The notes beneath the pieces are model-generated. The model was not told the DNA's origin and did no database searches. It was given only the letters and a program-made list of their open reading frames with translations. Positions 34,937 through 47,570 of a stretch of DNA of 64,000 nt are shown here, one piece after another. The position numbers and the translations under genes are program-made. This DNA comes from Diphasiastrum complanatum (Eukaryota; Streptophyta; Lycopodiopsida; Lycopodiales; Lycopodiaceae), in assembly GCA_029204225.1 (NCBI GenBank), contig CM055096.1, forward strand, positions 66,066,370 to 66,130,369, written 5' to 3'. Every line of letters starts with the position of its first letter. The stretch's first letter is position 1.

Positions 34937-37900
34937 TCATCCACCTGGTAAAGATATGTTAATGTCTGTATCATACCTTGATTCTGCCATGGACTGAGTA
35001 CCTGGCCAGGCCATTGATTGTAAATGTCTCATACCCTGGCCTTGTGAATGGACAGTGCCAATATTAGGTCCACCAGTGGCTTGATCTAAAGGAGGACTTG
35101 ATGGGCTTTTAGGTCCAGAGGTGTCAGACTTTTGAGGACGGATTGTGGACAAAGGGGTCAGGAGAGGTGGTACACTAGCAGGTGATAAACTAGCAGCCTG
35201 CTCAGTAGTTCCAGTCGTGATTCGTGCAGGTGTTTTCCGACCTTCTGCAATGAAACTACCCACCACAACCTAGAAACACAACAAAATTAATTAGGGAAAG
35301 TTGGAAAGTTATACATTGCATAAAGTAATTCGAGTATTATGATACCTGAACTGGGCTAGCTGCCATGAGCAGCCCAGCAACTCCTCCCCCGACAACACGA
35401 CCATCAGGACCAGCTAATGAGACACTGAGCCCACCAGTTCTACTTCGTGTTCCACCATCCTCAGTAAGCAAAAAAGAACCAGAAAGAGAGAGAATTTCAA
35501 AACGCCCCTGAAATGTCAGACAAAGCAACCGTATTAAGAAACAAAAACACACACACGATAAGAAACAGTTCCCATTGAAATAAGTAGCAACACGCTCCAT
35601 TGCCGAAAGCTAAAGACATGCAAACGAATTTTCTTTCGATTCATATTGTGTTTGGTGAGCTATGTCAAAGATATAAAGAAAAACTGAGGATGTCACATTA
35701 TGGTCAACAATAAAATTATACTTAAGAGTATATCCAAGCGCACTTTACATACATACGCACCTCTAGACTTTGTTGAGAGCAAGCTAGAAAGAAGCACAAG
35801 GATAACAAGGTTGCTTCCTATTCAAGGAGGATGGAAAATTCGAAGATCTGTGAAGCTGAAAGTTAAATAACAGATAATATGCACAAAGAATGGACCTTCA
35901 ACACTTGCACACGCAGAATTGTATTTGATTACATGATTTTTTAGACAAGCAACTCTCAGTGACAATAAGCTTTGTTCAGGCCAGTTGACATTTGTTGAAG
36001 GACACAAAATTGATGATTGGAAGTGTTAAAGAATAAAATTAAGGAAATTGAGAGGTTCCAAGGTGCAATTGACATTTGGAACTTGGTTGCATACAATCAT
36101 TGATGCGTGAATAGAAGCTCATTAAAAATTGAAGGAACAGCTTGTTTAAACTGTGCTAATACAACATGGAATCACATGTGAGCACAGTATACTTAGCATG
36201 GATAAGAATAAGAAATGCAGAACAATATGCTTCTGAATATGAGATGCAAAAAATAGAGAATCTATTACTGCAATATTAATCTCCTCTCTGTAATGAGGGG
36301 AAACTTAACACGCAGCTTTCTTCCACACCTCATAAGTGACAGTTCCACCAGATGTGGCAGGTTGACGAAGTGTAACATTAGAAATTGCACCATTTGCTGA
36401 AAGAACACACACAGCTCGAGGTCCTATTTGGGAAAATGACATGATTTTCGTGGCCACATCCTGAAAGACAGTTCCACACTCTCTTTTAGCAAGACCACAA
36501 AATTAGATTGTACAGGCATCACAAAAAGCTACATATCAATCTAATATTATATGAAAAACAGCTAACCTCGCCTGTAGCTATAGTAATCACATGAGGGGTG
36601 AAACCTTGTCCAGCAGAGCCTGCAATCCATGCCCCTGGTAACGGTACATTTAAACAATGAATAAGAAACTGATTGAAACTCGCATGAAGCCTTGCAAAAT
36701 CATAACAAAGAAATGAACATCTCCAACTTGAAACTAAGCAAAGAGGGAACCAAACATTTGAAATTATAAACAAAGTGCAGCATGGATCTCAAACAGTTTC
36801 AAAAGTTTGCAAAAAGCATTTACTAACTGGAAAAGTTTCTTCAAATACTAAGAGGGTCAAATAATGGAAATACTCGCTATGATGTAGAAGAAAAACGTGC
36901 TCATCAGCAATTATGCAAATAAAGATACCATATTTTAGTTGAGCATATTACCATGAAAAGCTTTAATATCAACACAAACAAGTGGCAAATCTGAAACAGT
37001 GCAAAACATTAACATCCTGAGGCCTTCTGAGAATATGAAAGTGATTATTTTTTAGAACTAGTCAAACATGATAGTTTTGATTGCTACCGTGCTCGAAAAA
37101 ATTGGAGCATAAGTATTATCAAGCAGTGTACAGTACCACAAATACTAACCAAAGTATGTCATCTTAGCAGTCTGTTTGGTCCAAAGTTTCCAAAGTACGT
37201 AAAAAACTACTGCAATAAAAGCTCCTTTTCTTACATTCATGTCCTAGGCCCTAAGAATGGATACTGCTTGATAGTTTATGTATCAAGAGCAGTGAACACC
37301 ATTGCTTTTGAAAAACTAGATCAAGGCTATAAAATGGCTATAAGCAAATTTGACGTAAATTACATAACAAGGACCTTGCTATTTCACATATCATCTCTTC
37401 TCACGTTCCTCTTTTAGCTGCCTCAAGCAATGTTATAAGATTACAAAAGTGAAAGACGTATTACAGACACTTACAGCCTATTCTGCATTTGAACGTGTAG
37501 AAAGACTTGCTTTCCATATATCATGAAATAAAATACAAGAAATATGTCTATTTTCACTCATGCTCACCAACTGAACAAGCTATGGAAAGTGAAAACGAGA
37601 ACTCAAAAGGTCAGCATTTATTTGCTATTGTACTTATTTACTCCAATGTACAAGCAAATGCAAAACTGAACTGTCCAATCTGATCAAACTAAGTTATCAA
37701 TGGTCAGTAGCAACTAGACAAACAAGCAATCCAGCATGTCAATGACAAGCCAAAAGAAGTAAAAGCATGCAATCTTTGAGCCCAGGCACCAAGTCTTAGT
37801 TACACCAACAACCCCATCTTGCATTGCAACAATGTATGCTTCATCCTTTGCTCATGTCATCTGCATTCAAGACCAAGAGCATGCTATGGGATTCGTTCAG

Positions 37901-39159
37901 ATTAGCTGTATCTGTACAGAGACCACTAGCCTTCAACGGAGAAGACCAACTTCCTGAGTTTCTGTCACTTCTCCAGAGGTGAGGGCCAGACTCAGCCATG
38001 CTGAGGATTAGCACCTGATCAGAGGCAACAGTTCTAATATTTCTTCTATGAACATAATCCTCCATAAATACTGCACCTGCGTAGATGCTCTCTGGATAGC
38101 CACGGGTAACTAGGAATACTGTTTAGCAGGACTCACTTTTGAGGTGACCTATTTTTTAGCTGAAGCTTGCAAGGCATTAAAAACTTTCAAAGCGTGCTCT
38201 GTGACCAACAATTTATTCACTTCACCATAACGCAATCTGTGGCCTGGAATGAACTGTACTGAGTAAAACCGTTTTCAGAGCCAGCAGCATCTTGGCAAAA
38301 GACTTAAAATAACAGGAAAAAGGTATTCCGAGTCATGAAAGCGAATAAAGAAAAAGGGGAAATAACTTTCTCCACAGAAGCAAGTTTCTGTCAGCAAAAT
38401 AAAGGATTGAATAAAGGTCGTAACAATCCTGAAAGATTCAAGTAGAAGAAACAGCACTCTACCTTGTTTGGCTAAGGCTCCAGAGGGCCCAGATTGCGAA
38501 AGCACAGGATCTTTGTGAAATTTACAGGTACTACATATTCGCCATTGACCAAACGAACTCATCCACTTACAAAATACATAGAATTATGCAATTAACAGTA
38601 GCAATTGCAGAATTGCACTGGCAATTTCAGACTGCAATAGTTAAACTAGCTACTACTTACCAAGGGCCGCAAGCTGCTGCTTTCTGCCTGATCCTGGCGG
38701 CCGACCTCGCCGTTTCTCTGTTGTGGGCGAGAGTGGCCCTTGAGCAGATGGGCGGGGAGAGAGAGACAATGAGATATTACCAGTTGATCCCTCTGCATAC
38801 TTCCGGGGTCTGCCTCTTTTCCTCTTGAGAGGCTCCGGCCTGCCGCCCCCCATGCTCATGCTCCTCCCAATCCCTGAAGCCAGATGCGGAGCGAGTGGCA
38901 CAGGTCCATCGGAGTACTGTGCAGCAGCTTGATTGTGATTGGACAAAGGTATTGCAGACATTGCAGTGGGACGCAGTGCCGCTGGCGCATGCAGCCCTGG
39001 ATGCGAGTCCGCTGAGAGTTGAATCACGTTTGCCTGGGAAGATTGCTGGTGCTTCTGGGACACCGCTGAGGTTCTCTGCAGAATTGCAGGTAAAATAGGG
39101 GAAGCCGAGAGGCCTGTAGGGGCGGCATGCCTTGGACTAGACGATTCCCCGTCTTCCAT
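34937..39159 (-). CDS. AHL: AHL protein: AT-hook motif nuclear-localized, type II, five coding exons
   Basis: Coding exons on the minus strand: 39159-38661, 36634-36567, 36460-36329, 35507-35346 and 35269-34937. They total 1194 nt, 397 residues, with no stop and GT-AG at every junction (for example GTAAGT after 38661). AT-hook 1 (KRKRGRPRKY, residues about 112-121) and AT-hook 2 (RRGRPPGSGRKQQLAALG, about 150-167) would bind the minor groove of AT-rich DNA. The PPC/DUF296 domain (about 168-295) contains GFTPHVITIATGE, MSFSQIGPRAVCVLSANGAI, GRFEILSLSGSFLL and GPDGRVVGGGVAGLLMAA; in this family it mediates trimer formation and nuclear partner binding. Two AT-hooks plus a SQxGPR-type PPC fit the type II class, and introns fit the intron-bearing AHL clade. 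The tail is Ser/Pro-rich. It is the only intact gene in the window. The exact orthologue cannot be told. Confidence 0.96.
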
Positions 39160-39923
39160 GCATTCAACTATTTATCCGCTATCTAGATCGTTTTCCCACT
39201 CGTAACGTCCAAGAGAGCTTCCTCAATTACTATGCATTCAACTACTCGATCCTTGCCTAATTCTCTGACTAATAATATTTATGGGAGCTTGTTAGATTCC
39301 CACACGTCTGCTTTAGGAGAAAACATTGTTTTGCAATTCTCTTATAACATTGTTGACAAGATAAATGGAGTTCTGGTTCGTATTCAAGCATGGTGCAAAG
39401 ATTCCAGTTTCTGATTCTTTCAGCAATCTATCACGAGATATCAACAGCTTGAATACTTTGTAACTGTCTGCAATCGAATTTTGCAAGTTGACAAGGTTCT
39501 GTAAACGAGCTCGCCTTGTCTACGGAAATGGGTAATGCTCAGAAAGAATGCGCATATTTTCTCCAACCTGACATACACACCTTAAACTCTCAGAAGTGCT
39601 GTTAAAATATTGACTGATGCTACAGAGTTTAGCAGAAGCAGTTCAGAGACCGAAGAAACTGAAGGTAGTTAGCCTACACAGCCTGCTTCACAAAAAAAAA
39701 CCCTGCGAATTAAACTTCAAAGATCTTTCGAAGTTTTTCTACTAAGAAACCGGTCAGATTACTGATCAGATGCATAAGAAACTAGTCTGTGAAAATTGCA
39801 ATTACTGTGGAATAGGAAACAGTAACCCAGAAAGCAATTATGCCTGAAAAGGAGGGCAAACTGCCACGGCTAGCAACAAGGGAAAGTGCCCAGTTCTTTT
39901 CAGATCAAAAATAAAAAACTTAC

Positions 39924-40460
39924 CTCGAATTTCTCAGCAAATCAAGAAAGCGGAAACAATAGAAATATTAAACAGCCGGAGAGCAAAACCATGGGAAAAA
40001 CGGAAATGGATTCAAGGAAAAAAGAAGAGGAAGCAACAACAAATAATCAGATATCCTAAAAGGAACAAACCCAAAAAAGGGACGAAACAAAACAGAAACT
40101 CCCCTTGTGAGAGGAAAAAAAAACTGTAAAATCAGCCAAAAATAGGCGAAGACAAAACAGAAGCGCACCACCTCCGAGAGGCATCTACGAGGAGGTATGA
40201 GCATTTACCGGATAAAACAGAAGGCAAGCGCAGATCCATAAAAGGCAAAAGCAGTAGCATTTCATGCGAAAGGATGAGCAAAAACCAAATGGGGATGCCG
40301 TAAATTCCTTCCCTTTAGATCTTCTTCTTCTTCTTCTTCTTCGTAAAACACAACCAAAAACGAACCAAGACGGAGATGAAGGGGAGAGAAAAGAAGAAAG
40401 TTTACTTTTATAAAAAATAAAAATAAAAATAAGAAAAGGCAGGAAAAAAAGAACATAAAA
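39924..40460 (-). promoter_or_regulatory. Probable 5' UTR exon and leader of the AHL gene
   Basis: On the minus strand CTCGAG-type sequence ending at 39924 is followed by GTAAGTTTTT, a strong splice donor. A TAG acceptor lies just before the start codon at about 39171, giving a 5' UTR intron of about 750 bp. The leader upstream is purine/pyrimidine-biased and includes (GAA)7 on the coding strand. The transcription start was not located. Confidence 0.5.
40321..40342. repeat. (CTT)7 microsatellite
   Basis: 22 bp of CTT repeats, reading as GAA on the AHL coding strand; such tracts are common in plant 5' leaders. Confidence 0.95.
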
Positions 40461-40624
40461 TAAGAAAAAATTGCAAAATATTAAAACAATTACTTTTATC
40501 TAGAACCAAAAAATAGCATTATCTTATTTGAACAAGGAAAAGGAAATTCCTAAATAAAGGCCTGGAAAATTAGTCCCAAATTCCTATTGGGGGGTGCTCA
40601 ACCTGGGGTAGGTACTAATGCATG

Positions 40625-40675
40625 CATGTGGAGCATCAACCATGAGCATGAGCATGCCCATGCCCATGCCCATGC
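40625..40675. repeat. Short hexamer repeat (CATGAG / CATGCC)
   Basis: About seven copies of CATGAG or CATGCC in a row. Low-complexity sequence outside any gene. Confidence 0.8.
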
Positions 40676-40919
40676 AATTTTCCTTTTTAGGCAGAAGAAG
40701 AAGGGAACTATATTCTAAGCCCCTAGTCTTTGGCCCTCATCTTGTCACTTAAGAGCTCCCATTCAAGAAAGGTTCTCTCCTCGAAAGCCCACGAGATGCT
40801 TTCAACTATGTTAAAGTGGTTACTTCTATGAGACCATAGAGATTGTTTTTATGTGTGTGTTTTAGAGCTCAAAGGGTGTCTAGATATGTGGTAGAGGGTG
40901 GTGCAAGCCTACCCACCCA

Positions 40920-41130
40920 ACCCTTCACCCTATATGTGACGGGTGACGAGAGTGTGCTTATACCCTTTACGTTATGTGTGACGGGTGAAGAGACTATGCT
41001 TCTACTCTTTACCTTATATGTGAAATGTGAAGAGATTTTGCTTCTACCCTATTTGTGACGAGTGAAGAGAGTGTGCTTCTACCCTTTACCCTATATGTGA
41101 CGTGAAGACAATGTGCTTCTAATGTGAAAA
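40920..41130. repeat. Minisatellite, unit about 42 bp, five copies
   Basis: Copies of TATATGTGACGGGTGAAGAG followed by AGTGTGCTTCTACCCTTTACC recur with small changes and indels. Reading frames across it are repeat-derived. Confidence 0.85.
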
Positions 41131-41569
41131 CATAAAATTCTGAGGCTTGTTGTAGCCCCTGACAATCAGCTCCAAAAAACATTAAGTTCAATATGCATGC
41201 TTGTGCGTGTGTGGTGCCAAAGTTTGTACTACATATCCGCCATCCACAAGTGGGCTACCTACTATATAGCACACCGAGCCACTCTACAAAGTTGTAGCCC
41301 ACTGTTGGATGGCATATATTAGGCTCAGCAAAGGAAAATCTATCATTTAGATTTAAAAAGTATTTGCAGGCCTGCTGCCATGGCCTAGAACTTGTGTGCT
41401 CTTTGTAGAACTTGTGATGCCACGTCCGCGTTTTCTCTCTTTCACACAACTACATAAAACTATTAGATCATCCTTGCTTATCATGATGGATAAATGTCCC
41501 ACCCATGTTCCAATCCCCGTATGTGTAAAAAAGTTGAAGGGCACCCCTAGGGGCCTATTGCACTTTTGT

Positions 41570-41775
41570 ATGAAAATTGAACATTGTCCTTAGGGGCTTG
41601 ACTATAGCTTAAGGTTGGCCTTTGGGTCTTTGTTGTTGCTTAGATGAAAATTGAACGATGTTCTTCATGGCTATTGATGCCTTGAACCAAGGGTCCCTAC
41701 TGGCATAGATAAAGGTTGAAAGTTGCCCTTCATGGTCATTGATGCCTTCGATCAAGTTTGAAGGTTGCCAACACG
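41570..41775. repeat. Three diverged tandem units of about 65-70 bp
   Basis: Near 41571, 41643 and 41705 the words TGAAAATTGAAC or AAAGGTTGAAAG, then TTCTTCATGG or CCCTTCATGG, CTATTGATGCCTTGAACCAAG or TCATTGATGCCTTCGATCAAG recur in order. The first unit is the most diverged. Confidence 0.55.
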
Positions 41776-42099
41776 TATGTTGTTCATGCTTGCCCTTTCA
41801 AAATAGCTTACGATGTCTTTCAAGGTTGATTTGCTAGACCTTGAGAACCTAGACATGTGAATAATTGTAATTGGTTGTCCATAGTCTGCTAGTTTTAAGT
41901 CTTGTACCTAGTGAGTCAAGTTGTATGCATAAAAAAAAAAAGAGGATAATCAACCCAAATTAGTTTGCCACATAGAAAGAGTACATACAGTCATCACTAC
42001 AACTTTGGCCTCCACATTTCTAATAAAAATCATCAAACACATTTTGTTATTCTTATGAATGTTTTTGAAGATGTTGGCTCCACCTCCAAGCATATTTAG

Positions 42100-42850
42100 A
42101 TTGTCGATGCTTCAATATTCTTCTTTTGTTTTCACATTTAGTAACACTATAGGTTGATCTTTATCCAAAGGAGTCATCAACTAGATCCAAATTATATCTA
42201 GACCAAATCTTAAACTCTTCGAATTGATATCCAACAATAAAACACACTCCATTTCGTATCCAAGCAGTAGGAGGGATATCTAATGACTTGTTTGTAGGTC
42301 TATAGGCCCGTAAAGCTATATCCAGTTTTGAGTTTCACACTCTCTTGGCGTTATAGACCACTTTGGACAAGATATTTCCAATGTTTGTGTTTGAGCTCTA
42401 GGTCTGGCCATTACTATGGGAGTTGCATGATGTGCTTTGTTGTACTATTTTCAATGTTGCACATAGATTCTCATTTCCCTATTGAATATCAAGTCACACG
42501 AAACTCCAAATTGACAAAAAACTATTTTTATGAGGAATTTTACCGCCTCATCAGTAGTGTTGTTTGCAATCACCTTCACTTCGATGTCTACTTAGTGTAA
42601 TTGTTGTTAGCCACAAGTATGTGGTTTTTTCTTTTTCTAAATACTGCTAAATAGGAAAGACGAAGTCAATGTCCCATTTATCAAATGGTAGCATGTCATT
42701 GATAGATTTCCATGTTTCTCTTTGATTGTCTATCCTACTAACCCTCTGGCATATATCACACTTCTTGCAATGGTCATGTACATCTTTGAACAAATTACAC
42801 CACCAATAGTATGTTATCAAGATCTTCATGATTAGTTGTTCCAAAAAATG
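42100..42850 (-). pseudogene. Ty3/gypsy integrase remnant
   Basis: The zinc-binding part is clear at 42844-42650: TYYWWCNLFKDVHDHCKKCD then ICQRVSR, and FDKWDIDFVFPI opens the core. Further left, with many stops, come GGKIP-like debris, SNTNIGNILSKVVYN (after a degraded NGQ box near 42410) and GYEMECVLLLDINSKSLRF near 42240, which corresponds to the YGMEAVLPIE segment. No protease or reverse transcriptase flanks it; the upstream side meets an LTR-like sequence at 43087. Confidence 0.8.
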
Positions 42851-43086
42851 ACCCTATTGTAAGTGGATTTGTGTCATACTCAATTACAAGATACCCATTT
42901 TTTTTGTCCATGATGCATAACCAATACATGTTATGACTTTTTTTTATTTTAGTCCCTTCTATGAAGGAGAATCTAGCGGCATAAATCTTTTACTTCCTCT
43001 TTTTGATTGGTGTTAATCCTTCAAGATAGATTAAGATAGTTTAAAACACATTGATGTAAGCATTGATACCAATACAAGATGGCCCC

Positions 43087-43563
43087 TGTTACGTCCATGT
43101 CCAGTATGTGGGATTCGGAATAATTCCTGACATGGATAGCCAGTCACTCCAGTGTATGCCTCGTCATTCCAGACTTGGTCGGTAAAGTAATTAATAATCA
43201 TATGAGGGCCCAAACCTATATTTGGACATAGGAGCACTTGCATGGTGTTTGACTACTATAATGCAAGAATAGGAGGTCAATTGCTAATTCAGGTTGCATG
43301 GGAATCCTAAAAGAAATATTCTCTCCTCTTGAGAGAGAATATATACTAGTGGAAACTCGCCCATCTCCCTATTGGATTTTTTGATCCTTGTAGCTAGGAG
43401 CCTCCCTCTCTTGCATTCATTCACCACGACATGTGGGTGAAGTGGTTAGGGTATTGACTAGCCATTTCCTGTTGGTTGGGTGGTTTTGCTCCACAAGTGT
43501 CCTTTTGATTGCATGCAACAAGATCTATTCAAATCTTCATATCTTTATTAGGCGATCCTTACA
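43087..43563 (+). mobile_element. LTR-like sequence with adjacent primer-binding site
   Basis: The right end CCTTACA is fixed by the tRNA-Met type site that follows. The left end is proposed at TGTTACGTCC. It contains a TATA-like AATATATACTAG at about 43337 and a perfect hairpin at 43316-43342. The end part (TTGGTTGGGTGGTTTTGCTC) resembles the sequence before 52963, so the two are probably related LTRs. Coding sequence does not follow: 350 bp later another LTR begins. Confidence 0.55.
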
Positions 43564-43564
43564 G

Positions 43565-43577
43565 TGGTATCAAAGCT
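43565..43577 (+). other. Primer-binding site (tRNA-Met type)
   Basis: TGGTATCAAAGCT, one base different from the standard site, one base after the LTR end TTACA. Confidence 0.75.
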
Positions 43578-43912
43578 TGGATTTGCATCAATCGGAAGGT
43601 GGAGCTGCTTCTTGTTTTGTCCCAGCTTTTTGGTGGTTTCTCATTGATTGTTACTTCCAGGTGGAGGAATTGATCTCCAAGTAGGTGGATTCTCTGAATT
43701 TGGTGTACTTTCAGCCTATTGGTCATGATTATGGATTTTCTCCATAGATTTTGATGGAAATTGCTACTGACTACTTTTTTTAGATTGTACTTGCTATTTT
43801 ACAATCATTATTGATTGGATCTACTGATTGCATGTGGGTTGAAAAGTCAAAAGGGTGCTTAAAGAGTGATTTTTAGCCAAAAATTGGATTTTTGGACTAG
43901 AAATGGATTATG

Positions 43913-44538
43913 TGAGAGATTTCAACAAGTCTAGTCATATTTTGGTAAATTGTCAATATGAGGCCAAAACTCATTTTAGAGATAAACTTTTTGAAGTTAT
44001 ATTAGTTTAAAATACACTCAATAAACACTTTTTGAAAGTGTGGGAAAGTTGGTAGTCAAGTTTGAGAGAGATTCAAATTTGAACTTTGGGTACATTGAAT
44101 CTAGACCCAAAAATAGTAAGGTATACATTTTGGAGGGAAATCCGAGTGGCCAAATAGGATTTGGACTTGCTATAAAAGGATGTAACTCATGGAGAGACAC
44201 ATCTCTCTTCTCTCTCTCATTTCATCATTATACATGGTTCTCTTTGGGTTCTACTACTCATTGGTGCACTCTCATGATGTTATCTTGCAGTTATATGTGT
44301 AGAATGATCATTTATTGCTATTTTTGGTTCCACATGTGTGAAATACAATAGGATACTATAATTGTACGGACAAAAACTATATTTTATGTTTTGGTTCATG
44401 TTTGATCAATATATCTTAGAGTTTGCATCTCATTTTGTATGTAGATGCTGATTTTTTCTACATTGACAGGATTGTTGGTTTGTTCCTTATTGTAACCAAA
44501 GAGTGGATTGGATCTTGAATGATCTGAAATCCTTCACA
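43913..44538 (+). mobile_element. Copia 5' LTR, family A, copy 2
   Basis: Begins TGAGAGATTTCAAC and ends ATCCTTCACA, 626 bp. It matches the LTR at 19393-20037 and the truncated 3' LTR at 48840-49241. GCTATAAAAGGATG near 44170 is the likely TATA region. It is the 5' end of the most complete retrotransposon in the window. Confidence 0.93.
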
Positions 44539-44550
44539 TGATATCACAGC
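44539..44550 (+). other. Degenerate primer-binding site
   Basis: TGATATCACAGC directly after the LTR; two changes from TGGTATCAGAGC. Confidence 0.85.
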
Positions 44551-44554
44551 TATT

Positions 44555-47500
44555 GTGTTTCAGATTATGAAAGGATCAACCACATTTATCAAGGGAGTGA
44601 CAAAGCCCTCTTTGTCAAGGACAAGCATAAAGGAACGAGTAAGAACTAGTTTTCTCAGGCATCCAACAAAGACAAAGCCAAATATCGAGACAAAGATGGT
44701 GAAGAGGATGATTCATCTCATCCCTCTACTTCAAAGACCAAGAAGAAGAAAGTCAAGTGTTTCTTCTGTGGCAAGAAGGGGCACTATGCCTCTAATTTCT
44801 TTAAGAAGAAAAACCAACTCAAGCAAGCAAATCTCTCCAAAGAGATTGAAGAAGATTCTGTTGCAAGTGATGGAGAAGGATCACTTATGGTGTCCAGTTT
44901 TTCTTCATCACCTTTCAAGAAAGATGGAGCTTGGTACATAGATAGTGGAGCTTTTTCACATACGTGTTGTTCAAAGGAGTCTTTTGACTCAATTGTACCT
45001 TACAAAGGACTTAAGAGATCTATTTACACTGCTAATGATCATGATTGCTCTATAGAAGGAATTGGCAACATTCCATTGAAACTTGCTTCTTCAAAAGTTC
45101 TTGCACTTTCTAATGTTCTTTTCATTCCAAAACTTACAAAGAACTTGATTAGTGTGGAAAAGTTGCTTGATAATGGTTGTGATGTAAAGTTCAACTCCAA
45201 TACTTGCTTTATCAAGAAAAATGATGAGATCCTAGCTGATGGATCTAGATGTGGTGGAATTTTCAAGTTGAATTCTTATGAGAATGCAAACCTCTGTGAA
45301 GTTGCTTTGTTATCTAAGGAGGAGTTGTGGCATAGAAGGTTGGGGCATCCTAACTTTAAATCTATGTCTTCTATGGTCAAGAAAGTGAAGGCTATTGGTC
45401 TTCCAAAATCTCTTTCCAAAGATTTCAAGCCTTGTGAGGCTTGTGCTATTGCAAAATCACATAGAAAGCCATATCAGAAGTCTTTTATCAAGACTACTCA
45501 TCCTTTGGAACTTATACACTCGGATGCTCATTTTTCCTCTTCTAAAAGTATTGGTGGTGCAACATGTTTTGTCACCTTTATTGATGACTTTACTAGATAT
45601 ACTTGGTTGTATCTACTTTCTTCAAAAGCTGTGGTATTTGATCACTTCCTAATCTTCAAAGCTTATGTTGAGAAACAGTTTTCTTTCAAAGTTAAAGCTT
45701 TAAGATGTGATGGAAGAGGTGAATACTCTCCAACAAGTTTCATGAATATTGTGAAGGTGAAGGAATAAAGAGAGAGTTTTCTTGTGCTTATTCTCCATCT
45801 CAAAATGGAGTTGCTGAGAGGAAAAATCGATCTTTATGTGAATGTGCTAAAGCAATCCGAGTTGAAGCTTCTTTGCCTATTGAATATTGGGGTGAAGCTA
45901 TAAATTGTGTAAACTATTTGTGCAATAGATTGCCTTACAATGCACTTGCTGGAAAATCACCTTTTGAAGTCTTGTTTAAGAAGAAACCTAAGGTAGATCA
46001 CCTTAGAGTTTTTGGTTGTGCTTGCTTTGTTCATGTACCCTTGTAAACAAGGAAAAGAGATGATCCTAATTCTATTAAAGGGATCATGGTTGGATATGCA
46101 TCCAACAAGAAAGCTTACAGAATCTATGTTCCCTCTACCTCAACTACAATTGAGAGTAGGGATGTTATATTCCATGAGGATAAAAAATACATTCTTGAGG
46201 AGGCCGAGTTCAAAGATTCTCACAAAGATACTCCAATCATCACCCTTGAAGACTATCATGGAGAGATGGGGCCAAGAATTGAGGAGGAGTCACCTCGAAT
46301 CTTTTCACCAAGGAGATCTCAAAGAGAAAGATTTGAGCCTAGGAGGATTACTTATGAAGATAGAGGCAAACAAGTGGAACTCAAATCCATTAATTGTGCT
46401 TATTTTACTTTACATGAGGAGCCAAAGGATGTATATGATGCACTCAATTCGAAGGAAAGGTATCTTGCCATGAAGGAGGAATATGATGCTTTGATGTGGA
46501 TCTTCCATTCAACAAGCATACCATTGGTTGCAAGTGGGTTTTTCGAGTCAAGTATAATCAAGATGGCACAATCAACACGTACAAGGCTAGACTTTGTGCT
46601 AAGGGGTTTTCTCAAGTTTATGGGCTTGATTATGAGGAGACTTTTGCTCCAGTTGCAAAGATGGTAACAATTAGAATCATAATTTCTATTGCTTGTTTTT
46701 TCAATTGGCAAGTTCTTCAACTCGGATGTCTCTAATGCATTTTTAAATGGATATCTAGAAGAAGAGATTTATATGGATCAGCCTATTGGGTTCATCTAGG
46801 ACAAAGACAAAGTTTGCTTGCTCTTCAAAAGTCTATATGGACTAAAGCAAGCTCCAAGGTCATGGTATTCTCGACTTAACACTTTCTTGAGTCACTAGGA
46901 TTTAATCTTAGTAACTATGATCCTTCCTTGTATGTCAAGTTTTTTGATATAGATATTGTCATCCTTGATATCATTCTAACAGGAAGTTGTATCAAGTTAG
47001 TTGAGGAAACCAAGATTGCACTTGAAAAAGAGTTCAAGATGCAAGATCTTGGAAAAATTCACTACATACTAGGATTAGAGATTCACTTTCTTAAAGATAA
47101 AGCTTTTGTATGTCAATCAAAGTATGCTCTTTCAATGTTAAAAAAGTTCAATATGTTAGATTGTAAGAGTATAGAAACTCCTATGGAGCAAAATGTAAAA
47201 GAACCTAACAAAGGTGATGAAAGATCCTTCGTGGACATCACTCTTTTTAGGAGTCTTATAGGCTCCTTAATTTGACTCACAATAACTAGACCTGACATAA
47301 GCTTTAGTGTTCATAAGTTGATCCAAGCTATGCAAAATCCTACTATTTATCATTGGAAAATGGCCAAGAGAGTGCTTAGATATATATCTTCAACTTTTGA
47401 TTATGGTTTATTGTATAAAAGTGAAGATCTTTCTATTGTTGGTTATTCTGACTTAGATTTTGCGAGTGATAGAGCAGATCGAAAATCTACAAGTGCTTAT

Positions 47501-47570
47501 GTCATATATCTTGGAGGAAACTTGATATCTTGGCTTTCCAAAAAGCAAGATACTATATCACTCTAAAGCT
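44555..47570 (+). pseudogene. Copia gag-pol (family A), nearly complete order, broken
   Basis: Order: a shortened gag, one zinc knuckle (KCFFCGKKGHYASNF, 44756-44800, last Cys lost), protease (AWYIDSGAFSHTCC, DSG at 44944-44952), integrase HHCC (HRRLGHPNF ... CEACAIAKSHRKPY), and an integrase core with LIHSDAHFSS, LRCDGRGEYSP and, after a frameshift near 45740, NGVAERKNRSL, so all three catalytic acids remain. Then come FGCACFVHVPL, reverse transcriptase ([72 protein letters not shown]) and RNase H (YSDLDFASDRADRKSTSAYV, LSKKQDTISL). The catalytic YVDD is VILD (46957-46968). Most of gag before the knuckle is missing. RNase H is interrupted at about 47570. Confidence 0.95.

Noticed and set aside
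36635-38660. Extra AHL exons in the first large intron
   Set aside because: Exons 1 and 2 join in frame exactly at the conserved LAALG/WIAGSAG boundary; frames inside the intron have no PPC or AT-hook content.
38586-39098. Plus-strand frames opposite AHL exon 1
   Set aside because: Shadows of the GC-rich coding exon on the other strand.
41255-41593. Short frames on both strands near 41.3-41.6 kb
   Set aside because: No family motif, overlapping on opposite strands, next to repeats.
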